Shown here: positions 18,001 to 25,244 of the stretch, one piece after another
Layout: each line of letters starts with the position of its first letter
Numbering within the stretch: position 1 is the stretch's first letter
Source: Mycolicibacterium thermoresistibile
GTDB lineage: Bacteria > Actinomycetota > Actinomycetes > Mycobacteriales > Mycobacteriaceae
DNA length: 64,000 nt
Assembly (NCBI RefSeq): GCF_900187065.1
Contig: NZ_LT906483.1
Coordinates: 4,886,686-4,950,685, forward strand
Direction: 5' to 3'
Made by a program: the position numbers and the translations under genes
The notes under the pieces: generated by a model
Database searches by the model: none
Seen by the model: the letters and a program-made list of their open reading frames with translations, nothing else
Told to the model about the DNA's origin: nothing

Positions 18001-18156
18001 CTTCTCCAGGACGTCGGCGATCGCGTCCTTGCTCAGCAACATTCCCCCGAGCACTGCCTGCTCGGCGGCGAGGTCCTGCGGCGGTTGGCGACCGAAGTCC
18101 TCACTCGGCGGGGGGACATCCCGTCCGGGGTGGCCGAGATCATCGACGACAGCCAC
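15067..18156 (-). CDS. dnaB: Replicative DNA helicase DnaB with two inteins
   Basis: The precursor is 1029 residues. Exteins are 1-233, 379-545 and 971-1029, giving a mature helicase of about 459 residues, normal for DnaB. Intein 1 (234-378) splits the Walker A motif between GVGK and S; intein 2 (546-970) follows DLRESG. The extein carries the N-terminal helicase domain (from AAEQAVLGGML), Walker B VVVDYMQLM and SQLNRGPEQR. The helicase unwinds DNA ahead of the replisome and is inactive until intein 1 is removed. The start is GTG at 18156, with AGGAGGTGA eight bases ahead and matching the M. tuberculosis start MAVVDD as I recall it. The gene stands alone, with a 488-base upstream region. Confidence 0.95.
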   Translation of the reverse strand: MAVVDDLGHPGRDVPPPSEDFGRQPPQDLAAEQAVLGGMLLSKDAIADVLEKLRPGDFYKPAHQNVYDAILDLYGRGEPADAVTVAAELDRRGLLRRIGGAPYLHTLISTVPTAANAGYYAGIVAEKALLRRLVEAGTRVVQYGYAGADGADVNEVVDRAQAEIYDVTERRASEDFVPLEDLLQPTMDEIDAIASQGGLARGVPTGFIELDEVTNGLHPGQMIIIAARPGVGKALALDTPLPTPHGWTTMGDVAVGDELLGADGRPTRVVAATEVMLGRPCYEVEFSDGTVIVADADHQWPTGYGVRTTARLRAGLDTIAAAGSMARYGEQPGGAALLAPVLQIDAVRRINSVPVRCVEVDNPAHLYLAGQGMVPTHNSTLGLDFMRSCSIKHRMASIIFSLEMSKSEIVMRLLSAEAKIKLSDMRSGRMTDDDWTRLARRMSEISEAPLYIDDSPNLTMMEIRAKARRLAQKADLRLVVVDYMQLMTSGKKYESRQQEVSDFSRSLKLMAKELDLPVVAISQLNRGPEQRTDKKPQVSDLRESGCLTANTRLLRADTGAEVTFGELMATGERPLVWSLDDRNRMVARPVSNVFYSGRKEVFKVRLASGREVEATANHPFLTFDGWTPLGELTVGDRVAVPRRVPEPVHTERLPDDEVVLLAHTIGDGSCVRRQPVRYAGTDEWNLQALSTAARRFGVTAVRDDHAAARVTTLRLPAPYRLTHGTRDPIAAWLDRLGLFGKSGHEKFVPAEVFRLPNDQIALFLRHLWATDGSVRWDGRAGQGRIYYASTSRRVVDDVMLLLLRLGIAARIKRVTKARFRDSWHLVIHGAENQLRFLRHVGVKGLEDVAAQTVITKLERVVRNPDVDTVPTNVWTRVRQALADKRIIHREIAAAMGTQFSGSALWKRAPSRDRLHRIAALLEDRERHDTATDDVHWDTLVEITSIGEHDVYDATVPGTHNFVANAVSLHNSLEQDADMVILLHRPDAFDRDDPRGGEADLILGKHRNGPTKTITVAHQLHLSRFANMAK
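15247..16521 (-). other. Intein 2 of DnaB with LAGLIDADG homing endonuclease
   Basis: 425 residues starting CLTANTRLL and ending VSLHN, followed by Ser. Splicing residues are intact: Cys1, block B EATANHPF, block F VYDATVPGTHNFVANA, His-Asn at the end. The central part contains two DOD motifs with their acidic residues (LLAHTIGDGS and FLRHLWATDGS), so the endonuclease could be active. It sits at the same site (DLRESG/S) as the M. tuberculosis DnaB intein. The codons at the C-terminal splice junction (15241-15270) are AT-rich, unlike the host gene. Confidence 0.9.
17023..17457 (-). other. Intein 1 of DnaB: class-3-type mini-intein in the P-loop
   Basis: 145 residues between GVGK and STLGLD. 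Position 1 is Ala (ALALDTPLPTP), not Cys or Ser, so a standard first N-S shift is impossible. A Trp in the block B region (HQWPT, residue 67), a Cys in block F (VRCVEVDN, residue 124) and a Thr in block G (VPTHN, residue 143) form the WCT set of class 3 inteins, in which the block F Cys attacks first. The terminal Asn and following Ser are intact. No homing endonuclease domain is present. M. smegmatis DnaB has a similar P-loop intein (from memory). Confidence 0.88.
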
Positions 18157-18311
18157 GCTCGGTATCACCTCCTCGCCTCATCGCTCGAACGTGCGTTCGG
18201 CGCCGATCCTGACGGTAAGCCAGCACACCGACAGGCCGCCGCTCGCGAACTCCGGACCAGTGCCTGCGACGGCTCACGTTAGGCGTTGCTGGGCGGGGAT
18301 CAAAACGATGC

Positions 18312-18450
18312 TGTGGATGGAGTTGTGCATGGGCTGTGGATACCTCGGCGAGCCCATGTTGAGGCCCTGGGGAGAACCTGTGGATCATCCCGCCGTTCGA
18401 CACTGTTTTCCCAGCTAAGGGCACCACACTCCGGCTGTGGATCTGTGGAT
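18312..18450 (+). promoter_or_regulatory. Five TGTGGAT motifs upstream of dnaB (DnaA-box-like cluster)
   Basis: TGTGGAT occurs at 18312, 18335, 18379, 18436 and 18444, all on the plus strand, within 139 noncoding bases. Its reverse complement ATCCACA is the core of the DnaA box TTATCCACA. The 488-base region 18157-18644 between dnaB and rplI otherwise holds only the rplI terminator and no credible ORF. Binding by DnaA is inference; none of the five is a full 9-base consensus. Confidence 0.45.
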
Positions 18451-18586
18451 GACAAGTTCTTCGGCGTGTCGTGGCGGGTTGCCGTTTCGGGCGTGTTGAG
18501 TGCCCTGGGGGTGCCCGTCGGGTGAACATCCGGTGGGGTTCGCTGGCGTGGGACGACCGGACAGTGTTCGCTGGCACCGACAGCAA

Positions 18587-18624
18587 CGCCCGGGTGAAAA
18601 GCGGTTTCCCGCTTCACCCGGGCG
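18587..18624. terminator. Strong hairpin after rplI
   Basis: CGCCCGGGTGAA (18587-18598) pairs perfectly with TTCACCCGGGCG (18613-18624), and an inner GCGG/CCGC extends the stem. It begins 20 bases past the rplI stop on the minus strand and should end the rpsF-ssb-rpsR-rplI transcript. No U-tract follows, as is usual in mycobacteria. Confidence 0.8.
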
Positions 18625-18644
18625 TAACTGAAATCGTCGGTTGG

Positions 18645-19100
18645 CTACTCGGCAACCAGGTTGAGCGTGACCGTCGCGGTCACCTCGGGATGAAGCTGCA
18701 GGCTCACCTCGTGGGTGCCGACGGTCTTGATGTGCGCCTTGGGCAGCTGCACGACCCGCTTGTCGAGATTGGGTCCGCCGGCCTTCTTCAGCGCCCCCAC
18801 GACCGTGGCCGGGGTGATCGAACCGAACAGCTTGCCGGTGTCCGGCGCCGCCTTGACGGGGATCTCGAGCTGGCCGAGATTCTCGATCGCGGTCTTCAGC
18901 TCGTTGGCGTGCTCACGGTCGCGGACGGCCTTGAGCTCGCGGGCGCGCCGGATCTCGGCGGCCTGCCGCTCGGCCCCGCGGGTGGCGAGGATGGCCAGGC
19001 CGCGCGGCAGCAGATAGTTACGGCCGTAGCCGTCCTTGACCTCGACGGTGTCACCGGGCGAACCGAGATGGTCCACCTCGGCGGTCAGAATGAGTTTCAT
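18645..19100 (-). CDS. rplI: 50S ribosomal protein L9
   Basis: A 151-residue protein of the normal L9 length. The N-terminal rRNA-binding domain opens MKLILTAEVDHLGSPGDTVEVKDGYGRNYLLPRG; a long connecting helix (about 43-75) leads to the C-terminal domain ending in VTLNLVAE. It binds 23S rRNA at the base of the L1 stalk and helps reading-frame maintenance. It is the last gene of the rpsF-ssb-rpsR-rplI operon, 37 bases after rpsR, and is followed by a strong hairpin. The start ATG at 19100 is fixed by the conserved N-terminus. Confidence 0.97.
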   Translation of the reverse strand: MKLILTAEVDHLGSPGDTVEVKDGYGRNYLLPRGLAILATRGAERQAAEIRRARELKAVRDREHANELKTAIENLGQLEIPVKAAPDTGKLFGSITPATVVGALKKAGGPNLDKRVVQLPKAHIKTVGTHEVSLQLHPEVTATVTLNLVAE

Positions 19101-19137
19101 CTGTCGCGTCTTTCCTACTCAGTCTCAGTCGCTCGGC

Positions 19138-19392
19138 CTAGCGCGCCGACGAGGTGAACGGCAGCAGCGCCATCTCCCGGGCGTTCTTCACGGCGTTGGC
19201 GATGTCGCTCTGGTGCTGCACGCAGTTGCCGGTGACGCGGCGAGCGCGGATCTTGCCCCGCTCACTGATGTACGTGCGCAGCAGCGCGGTGTCCTTGTAG
19301 TCGATGACCTGCCCCTTCTTGGAGCAGAACACGCACTTGCGGGTTTTGACCGGCTTCTCGGGGGCCGGACGTCGCTTGTTGGACTTGGCCAT
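19138..19392 (-). CDS. rpsR: 30S ribosomal protein S18 (zinc-binding, C+ type)
   Basis: An 84-residue S18. The pair CVFC at about residues 20-23 together with the later Cys in RRVTGNCVQHQ makes the zinc-binding C+ form. Mycobacteria usually also encode a zinc-independent C- paralogue that replaces it under zinc starvation; that copy is not in this window. S18 pairs with S6 on the 30S platform, and the S6 gene rpsF is in the same operon. It lies 42 bases downstream of ssb and 37 upstream of rplI. The C-terminal LLPFTSS is conserved. Confidence 0.96.
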   Translation of the reverse strand: MAKSNKRRPAPEKPVKTRKCVFCSKKGQVIDYKDTALLRTYISERGKIRARRVTGNCVQHQSDIANAVKNAREMALLPFTSSAR

Positions 19393-19434
19393 GTCGGTGT
19401 GTCTCTTTCCTGAATTCGCTGATGTTTCGTGTCT

Positions 19435-19935
19435 CTAGAAGGGCGGCTCGTCGTCGGCGTCGCCGAACGAACCCGACGCCGGGGCGCTGCCCCACGGATC
19501 GTCCTTGGGCTCGGCGGCTCCGCCGGCGGCGCGGGAACCCCCGCTGCCGAAGCCGCCGCCACCACCGCCGCGGCTCACCTTGTTCACCTTGGCGGTGGCG
19601 TACCGCAGCGACGGGCCGATCTCGTCGACCTCGAGCTCGACCACCGTGCGCTTCTCACCCTCGCGGGTTTCGAAGGACCGCTGCTTGAGCCGGCCCTGGA
19701 CGATGACCCGGGTGCCCCGGGTGAGCGTCTCGGCCACGTTCTCCGCCGCCTCCCGCCAGATGTTGCAGCGCAGGAACAGTGCTTCACCGTCGCGCCACTC
19801 CCCGGTCTGGCGGTCGAAGATCCGCGGGGTCGATGCCACCGTGAAGTTGGCAACGGCGGCGCCGGACGGGGTGAAACGCAGTTCCGGGTCGGCGGTCAGA
19901 TTTCCGACGACGGTGATGACGGTGTCACCAGCCAC
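19435..19935 (-). CDS. ssb: Single-stranded DNA-binding protein
   Basis: A 166-residue SSB. The OB fold spans residues 1-115 (DTVITVVGNLTADPELRFTPSG, FLRCNIWREAAENVAETL, GTRVIVQGRLKQRSF). Then comes a Gly-rich disordered linker and the acidic tip DADDEPPF, which recruits replication and repair partners. The protein coats single-stranded DNA as a tetramer. It sits between rpsF (81 bases upstream) and rpsR, the standard bacterial arrangement that couples SSB supply to ribosome synthesis. Confidence 0.97.
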   Translation of the reverse strand: MAGDTVITVVGNLTADPELRFTPSGAAVANFTVASTPRIFDRQTGEWRDGEALFLRCNIWREAAENVAETLTRGTRVIVQGRLKQRSFETREGEKRTVVELEVDEIGPSLRYATAKVNKVSRGGGGGGFGSGGSRAAGGAAEPKDDPWGSAPASGSFGDADDEPPF

Positions 19936-20016
19936 GGGGTCCTCCTGGGTGGGTTGCAGCGGACGAGTTGCACGCGAGCCTACGGAAGCGCTCTGACGAG
20001 CACGACCCGATCGCCT

Positions 20017-20307
20017 CTAGTGTTTGTCGGTCCGCATCACCTTGGTGCGCAGCACCGACTCGTTGAGGCTGAGCTGGCGGTCGAGTTCGGTGACGGTGGC
20101 CGGATTGGCCTTAACGTTGATGACCGCGTAGATGCCCTCGGAGTGCTTGGCGATCTCGTAGGCCAGCCGTCGGCGGCCCCAGATGTCCACCTTCTCCACG
20201 CTGCCCCCGTCCTGACGGATGACGTTGAGGAACGTCTCCAACGACGGCGCGACGGTGCGCTCGTCGAGGGTGGGGTCGAGGATGAGCATTATTTCGTACG
20301 GACGCAT
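20017..20307 (-). CDS. rpsF: 30S ribosomal protein S6
   Basis: A 96-residue S6 with the ferredoxin-like fold typical of the family: MRPYEIMLILDPTLDERTV at the start, GRRRLAYEIAKHSEGIYAVINVKA in the middle and LSLNESVLRTKVMR at the end. The ATG at 20307 was chosen over upstream starts because GGTGAGGTTTCC precedes it and the family begins there. It binds S18 and 16S rRNA helices of the platform. First gene of the rpsF-ssb-rpsR-rplI operon. In other bacteria the S6-S18 complex can bind the rpsF leader; I could not identify that motif in the 153 bases upstream. Confidence 0.96.
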   Translation of the reverse strand: MRPYEIMLILDPTLDERTVAPSLETFLNVIRQDGGSVEKVDIWGRRRLAYEIAKHSEGIYAVINVKANPATVTELDRQLSLNESVLRTKVMRTDKH

Positions 20308-20460
20308 GGAAACCTCACCACCTCCTCTGGTCTGACGGCCGCGGTCCTTCCGCGGCAGGAGGGTCGCCTGCGTCGGCAACCGGCCCAGGGTACCGGAAAT
20401 CCTCCCGACCTGTGAAATCCCGCTAAGGTGAGCTCGTTCGGCATCGAGGACGGGGGTGCC

Positions 20461-20907
20461 GTGAACCATCCACCCGGACCGTACGGGCAGGGGTTTTCCC
20501 GGGGAGTTTCCGGGACCGCAACCCGGCTACCCGCCAGGGCACCCGCCGGGTTACCCGCAGCCGGCGGGGTGCTCGTCCTGGCCGCGGTCATGGCGATCGT
20601 GGCCATCGTCTGCGGGGCGGTGCTCGCCGCGGGTGCGGTGCTGCTGCTGCGGCGCCGAATGGCCGGCCGGTGGCTGGTGGCCGGCGGCAGCGGGGTCATC
20701 GTCCTGCACAGCCTGGTCGTGCTGGTGGTGCAGGCCGGTCTGGCGGCGCGCCACGGCTACTTCCAGGGGCTGGGTATGACGTTCACGCACCTGACCTTCG
20801 CGACGGTCACGTTGGTGTTGGCGCTGCTGCCGTCGACGGTGCGGTGGATCCAGGCCGGCCGGCATGCTCCCGCGCCGTTCCCGCCGTACCCGCCGTACCC
20901 GGGTTGA
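20461..20907 (+). CDS. Small membrane protein with Pro-rich ends; N-terminal frame looks shifted
   Basis: A 148-residue protein from GTG 20461 (GAGGACGGGGG upstream). It has three hydrophobic segments: GVLVLAAVMAIVAIVCGAVLA, WLVAGGSGVIVLHSLVVLVV and TFATVTLVLALLPS, and a PFPPYPPYPG tail. The N-terminal part reads VNHPPGPYGQ, then FSRGVSGTATRLPARAP. In the +1 frame between the two GGGG runs (20490-20493 and 20566-20569) the sequence instead reads GFPGEFPGPQPGYPPGHPPG, the Gly/Pro-Tyr repeat normal for mycobacterial membrane proteins. Two compensating one-base indels, real or from sequencing, are therefore likely. Function unknown. It converges on the GT87 gene 6 bases away. Confidence 0.65.
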   Translation: MNHPPGPYGQGFSRGVSGTATRLPARAPAGLPAAGGVLVLAAVMAIVAIVCGAVLAAGAVLLLRRRMAGRWLVAGGSGVIVLHSLVVLVVQAGLAARHGYFQGLGMTFTHLTFATVTLVLALLPSTVRWIQAGRHAPAPFPPYPPYPG

Positions 20908-20913
20908 ATGCGG

Positions 20914-22632
20914 TCAGGCCGCCGGGACCGGTTCGGGCGCAGCCCGTTCCACCCCGATCCGCCGGGTGCTCGGCCGTAGCCAGTCGGGCAGCCGGCGCGG
21001 CGGGTTGTCGGGGGCGCGGTCGAACACGCCGCCGGACGGGTCGTCGATGCGCCCGTCCCACCGCACCAGGTCCTGCTGCGGCCGGTAGATCTGGCGGATC
21101 ACCAACGCGCACAGGAGGATCACCGCGATGTCGCGGAGCAGCACGGTGGCGGTGAACCACTGCTCGGGCAGACCGCGGTTCTGCTCGCCGTACAGGTAGA
21201 GCATCCGCGGCACCCACACCAGCGCGTCGATGGTCATCCACGCCAGCAGGATGCGGCGGTGCGGCAACGCGAGCACCGCCAGCGGCACCAGCCACAGCGA
21301 GAACTGCGGACTCCACACCTTGTTGGTCAACAGGAAGACCGCCACCACCAGGAATGCCAACTGCGCCAGCCGGGGCCGCTGCGGCGCGGTCAGCGCGATC
21401 ACCGCGATCGCCAGACAGCAGGCGGCGAACAGCACCGCCGACACCACGTTGAGCACCGTGGGTGGCTCCCAGAAACCGAGGTCCGGGTCGAAACCCCGCC
21501 AGCCGGTGAACGACTTGACGACGTTGTAGATCGAGTCCATGTCGTCGCCGCGGCGGGCGTTGAGCCGGAAGAACTCCGACCAGCCGCGCGGGTAGAGCAC
21601 CATGATCGGCAGGTTGACCACCAGCCAGCTGACGGCCGCGGCCGCGGCGGTCTTGCCGACCTCGCGCAGCCGGCCCGCCCGGATGCCGAGCACCAGCAGC
21701 GGGCCGAGCAGCAGCAGCGGATACAGCTTGGCCGCCACCCCGAGCCCGATCAGCAGCCCGGCCAGCACCGGTCTGCGGCGCGCCCACGCCAGCAACGCCC
21801 CGGTGGCGAGAGCCACCGCCAACGCGTCGAAATTGGTGAAGATCTGGAAGATCAGGATCGGTGAGGCGGCCACCAGCGCGGCGTCCCAGATCCGCCGTCC
21901 GGCCAGCCGCGCCGTCGCCCACACGGTGGCCAGCCACGCCAGCGCCAGCCCGAATGCGGCGATGTTGAAGAACATCACCACCTCGGCGACGATCGGCACC
22001 GACACCAGTTTGGTCGCCGCGGTGTAGGTCTTGGCCAACGCCATCGAGACGTACTGGTAGAGCCCGGTCAGCACCGGATACTCCATGTACCGCACGGCCA
22101 GCCGGCCGTCATGGGTGATGTGCGGGGTGCCGGTCGAGTCGGTCTCCACCCAGCTGGACTTGTACGGGAACCTGCCCTCGTCCAGCAGTTCCGCGGTGTA
22201 GAGCGGAACCGTGTCCGAATAGCACAGCTGGTAGTAGGCGCGCTGATTGGACCAGTCGGCGACCCGCTGATCGGCGGTGCCGGTGCCGGTGGTCTGCAGA
22301 CACGCCGCCTTGGTCGAGTACCCCAACGCCAGGAACACCAGCGCCAGCGCCAGCATCACCCGCAGCGGCGTCCAGAACCGGGTGCGGCCGATCAGGGCGT
22401 GCTTGCCGACCGGCCCGCCGATGACCTCGGCCAGTGCCCGGCCGAGGGTGTCGGTGCGGCTGGGGAAGTCGCGGGCGTCGAGGGACCGCCTGTCCGCCGC
22501 CGGCGGAGCCGGCGAATCCCACCCGGCCGGCGGAGCCGGCGAATCCCACCCGGCCGGCGGAGCCGGCGAGGCGGACCCGGGCAGCGCAGGGTCGGCGGCC
22601 GGGTCGCGGTCGCGTGGATCGGGGCCTGTCAC
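20914..22632 (-). CDS. GT87-type polyprenol-dependent mannosyltransferase-like membrane protein
   Basis: A 572-residue integral membrane protein with about ten helices, ortholog of M. tuberculosis Rv0051 by position after ponA1. The first ~80 residues are cytosolic and contain the repeat SPAPPAGWD. An early helix (VMLALALVFLALGYS) is followed by a large loop with a YMEYPVLTGLYQY motif; GT-C family enzymes keep acidic residues in such a loop, and this family (DUF2029/GT87) includes the lipomannan mannosyltransferases. The acceptor here is unknown. The GTG start overlaps the ponA1 stop (GTGA), so it is translationally coupled to a peptidoglycan synthase, hinting at an envelope role. Confidence 0.75.
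   Translation of the reverse strand: MTGPDPRDRDPAADPALPGSASPAPPAGWDSPAPPAGWDSPAPPAADRRSLDARDFPSRTDTLGRALAEVIGGPVGKHALIGRTRFWTPLRVMLALALVFLALGYSTKAACLQTTGTGTADQRVADWSNQRAYYQLCYSDTVPLYTAELLDEGRFPYKSSWVETDSTGTPHITHDGRLAVRYMEYPVLTGLYQYVSMALAKTYTAATKLVSVPIVAEVVMFFNIAAFGLALAWLATVWATARLAGRRIWDAALVAASPILIFQIFTNFDALAVALATGALLAWARRRPVLAGLLIGLGVAAKLYPLLLLGPLLVLGIRAGRLREVGKTAAAAAVSWLVVNLPIMVLYPRGWSEFFRLNARRGDDMDSIYNVVKSFTGWRGFDPDLGFWEPPTVLNVVSAVLFAACCLAIAVIALTAPQRPRLAQLAFLVVAVFLLTNKVWSPQFSLWLVPLAVLALPHRRILLAWMTIDALVWVPRMLYLYGEQNRGLPEQWFTATVLLRDIAVILLCALVIRQIYRPQQDLVRWDGRIDDPSGGVFDRAPDNPPRRLPDWLRPSTRRIGVERAAPEPVPAA
22500..22571. repeat. 27-bp tandem repeat, 2.7 copies, inside the GT87 gene
   Basis: The unit beginning CCGGCGGAGCCGGCGAATC occurs at 22500-22526 and 22527-22553 exactly, with a partial copy at 22554-22571. 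It keeps the frame and encodes the SPAPPAGWD repeats of the cytosolic N-terminus. Copy number may vary between strains. Confidence 0.85.
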
Positions 22633-25244
22633 GGGAACGGCTGTGGTGCGGGGGGCGGCGGCACGCCGGGCACCTGCGGTTCAGGCACCACCGGTGCGCC
22701 CGGCCCCGGCTGCTGCGGTGGGTACGGCTGCTGTGGCGAGAACGGCTGCTGCGGCGCACCCGGACCCGGCACCGGGGACTGCCCGCCGGGCGGGCCGAGC
22801 GGCACCGTCGTCGGCGGTCCCAGCGGGATCGTGATGCCAGGCGCCACTTCCACACTCGGCTGGATCACCGTCTCCGACGGCGGCGTCACCGTCGTCGTCC
22901 CGTCGTCATCCGAGGTGCGCTGCGGCGAGGGGGCCTGCGGCACCCCGGCGTAGCCGCCGATCTCGCCCGGCTTGGGGAACGACTCCCGTTCGGTACCCTT
23001 CAGGGCGCCGTCCATGGTGGCCTTCCAGATGTCCGACGGCAGGCCGGAGCCGTAGATCTTCCCGCCCCACTTGGTGCGCAGCGGTTTGTTGCCGTCGACG
23101 GTGCCGACCCACACCGCCGTCGACAGCGACGGGGTGTAGCCCACCATCCAGGCGTCCCGGTTCTCCCCGGTGTCCCCGAGCTGATGGGTGCCCGTCTTGG
23201 CGGCCGACGGCCGACCGCCGGCCAGCGCGTGCCCGTTGGAGTACGCGGCGATCGGCTGCATGGCCGCGGTGACGTTGTCGGCGACGTCCTTCTCGATGCG
23301 CTGCTCGCCGTCGTCGTCACGCTGATCGGCGTCGAACAGCACCTGGCCTTCGGAGTTCACCACCTTCTGCACGAAGTGCGGCCGGTGGTACACACCGGAG
23401 TTGGCCAGGGTGGCGTACGCCGAGGCCATGTCGATCGGACGGGACTGATACTGCCCCAGCACGATTCCATTGTTCGGCGGTCCGCCCTTGCCGTCCTCGG
23501 ACAGGGTGTGCTCGATCCCGGGGATGCTCTCGGCGATCCCGGCGCGGTGCGCGGCGTCGGCGACGTCCTCGGGCCCGTTCTTCAGTTCCAGCATCAACCG
23601 GTAGAAGCTGGTGTTCAGTGACCGCTTCAGCGCCTCGGCGATATTGCACCGCCCGCAGCTGCTGCCCTCGACGTTGGTGATCTCGATGCCGTTGACCGTC
23701 AGCGGCGAGCTGTCCACCTGATAGCCCAGCCCCATGCCCTGCTCGAGCGCGGCCACCAACGCGAACACCTTGAACGACGAACCGGTGGGCACCGCGGCCT
23801 GCGCGAAGTCGTAGCCGTTGGCGTCCGAACCGCCGTAATAGGCCTTCACCGCACCGGTGCGCGGATCGATGGACACCACCGCGGCCCGCATGTCGGGGTC
23901 CTGGCCCTCCAGGTAGGTCTCGACCGCATCCACCGCGGCCTGCTGTGCCTGCGGGTCGATCGTCGTGGTGATCTGCAGACCCTCGGTGTTGAGGGCCTGC
24001 TCACTGATGTTGAACAGCTCCAGCAGCTCCCGGGTGACCTGCCGTTCGATCAGCCCGTTGGGGCCGGTGGTCTGGTTCTGCGACCGCGCCAGTTCCGGCG
24101 GCACCGTCGGCGGGAACACCTGCGCGGCCCGCTCCTGCGGCGACAGCGCGCCGATCTCCACCATCCCGTCGAGCACCCAGTTCCACCGCGTCTCCGCGCC
24201 CTGCGGATCGGCGGCCGGGTCCAGCGTCGAGGGCCGCTGGATCAGCGCGGCCAGCAGCGCCCCCTCGGCGACGTTGAGTTCCTCGACCGGTTTGTCGAAG
24301 TACGCCCGCGACGCGGCCGCCACCCCGTAGGCGCCCCGACCGAAATAGATGATGTTCAGGTACGACTGCATCACCTGGTCCTTGGACCACTGGCGCGACA
24401 TCTTCGTCGAGATCACCAGCTCCTTGGCCTTCCGGATCAGGCCCCGCACGCCCACCCGCTCGGAACCGACCAGGGCGTTCTTGACGTACTGCTGGGTGAT
24501 GGTCGAACCGCCCTGGACGTCACCGCCGAAGATGTTGTTGCCGATCGCGCGGGCGAACCCGGTGAAGGAGAAACCCGGGTTGGAGTAGAAGTCACGGTCC
24601 TCGGCGGCCATCACCGCGTCACGCACGTGCACCGGTATCTGGTTGATGTTCACATCGATCCGGTTGCCTTCGGGCGGCACGATTCTCGCCAGCTCACTGC
24701 CGTCGCTGGCCAGGATCGTCGACACCTGGTTGGTCCGGATGTCACCCGGTCTCGGCACGTCGACGATCAGGTAGGCCATCACGAACGTGATGATGGGCAG
24801 CACCAGCAGCGCCACCGCCCCGGCGAACAGGCCGCGGCGCACCCAGCGCCAGTTGATCCGGTCGAACCAGTTCGCCGGCTCCTCCGGCGGCTCCCCGGGC
24901 CCGCCCGGCCCCCGGCCGCGGCCCCGGGGCGGCGGAGGCGGCTGCTGCGGCGGCTGCTGGGGCGGTCGGGTCGGCGGGGCGCCGTTCAGCGCCGCCGTGA
25001 CGATGTCGATCGGATCGCGCAGCTCCGGATCCGGTTCATCGCGGACCGGGGGCAGCACCGAGGTGCGCCGGTCATCGGGTGGGACGGCCGAGCGGGGACG
25101 CCGCGGCGGCTGCGGGCCCGATTGGTGCGGCCCCGGTTGCCGGGGCCTGACCTCACGCTGGGGTGGACGTGCGCCGGCACCGTCAGCGCCGCGCCCGTGG
25201 CGGGCGTCGCCGGCTGACCGGTTGTGGCGTCCTTCGTTACTCAC
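22629..25244 (-). CDS. ponA1: Bifunctional penicillin-binding protein PonA1 (class A PBP)
   Basis: An 871-residue protein. The cytosolic N-terminus (about 1-135) is rich in Pro, Arg and Gly; one membrane helix (LFAGAVALLVLPIITFVMAYLIV) is near 140-162. The GT51 transglycosylase carries AAEDRDFYSNPGFSFTG and GGSTITQQYVKN. The transpeptidase has TGSSFKVF (Ser, Lys), SLNTSFYR and AAKTGTHQ. The C-terminal tail is Pro/Gln-rich. It polymerises and cross-links peptidoglycan outside the membrane, mainly for polar growth. GTG 25244 is used because it overlaps the end of the upstream DUF5318 gene by eight bases; the ORF itself extends further. The downstream GT87 gene is coupled. Confidence 0.95.
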   Translation of the reverse strand: MSNEGRHNRSAGDARHGRGADGAGARPPQREVRPRQPGPHQSGPQPPRRPRSAVPPDDRRTSVLPPVRDEPDPELRDPIDIVTAALNGAPPTRPPQQPPQQPPPPPRGRGRGPGGPGEPPEEPANWFDRINWRWVRRGLFAGAVALLVLPIITFVMAYLIVDVPRPGDIRTNQVSTILASDGSELARIVPPEGNRIDVNINQIPVHVRDAVMAAEDRDFYSNPGFSFTGFARAIGNNIFGGDVQGGSTITQQYVKNALVGSERVGVRGLIRKAKELVISTKMSRQWSKDQVMQSYLNIIYFGRGAYGVAAASRAYFDKPVEELNVAEGALLAALIQRPSTLDPAADPQGAETRWNWVLDGMVEIGALSPQERAAQVFPPTVPPELARSQNQTTGPNGLIERQVTRELLELFNISEQALNTEGLQITTTIDPQAQQAAVDAVETYLEGQDPDMRAAVVSIDPRTGAVKAYYGGSDANGYDFAQAAVPTGSSFKVFALVAALEQGMGLGYQVDSSPLTVNGIEITNVEGSSCGRCNIAEALKRSLNTSFYRLMLELKNGPEDVADAAHRAGIAESIPGIEHTLSEDGKGGPPNNGIVLGQYQSRPIDMASAYATLANSGVYHRPHFVQKVVNSEGQVLFDADQRDDDGEQRIEKDVADNVTAAMQPIAAYSNGHALAGGRPSAAKTGTHQLGDTGENRDAWMVGYTPSLSTAVWVGTVDGNKPLRTKWGGKIYGSGLPSDIWKATMDGALKGTERESFPKPGEIGGYAGVPQAPSPQRTSDDDGTTTVTPPSETVIQPSVEVAPGITIPLGPPTTVPLGPPGGQSPVPGPGAPQQPFSPQQPYPPQQPGPGAPVVPEPQVPGVPPPPAPQPFP

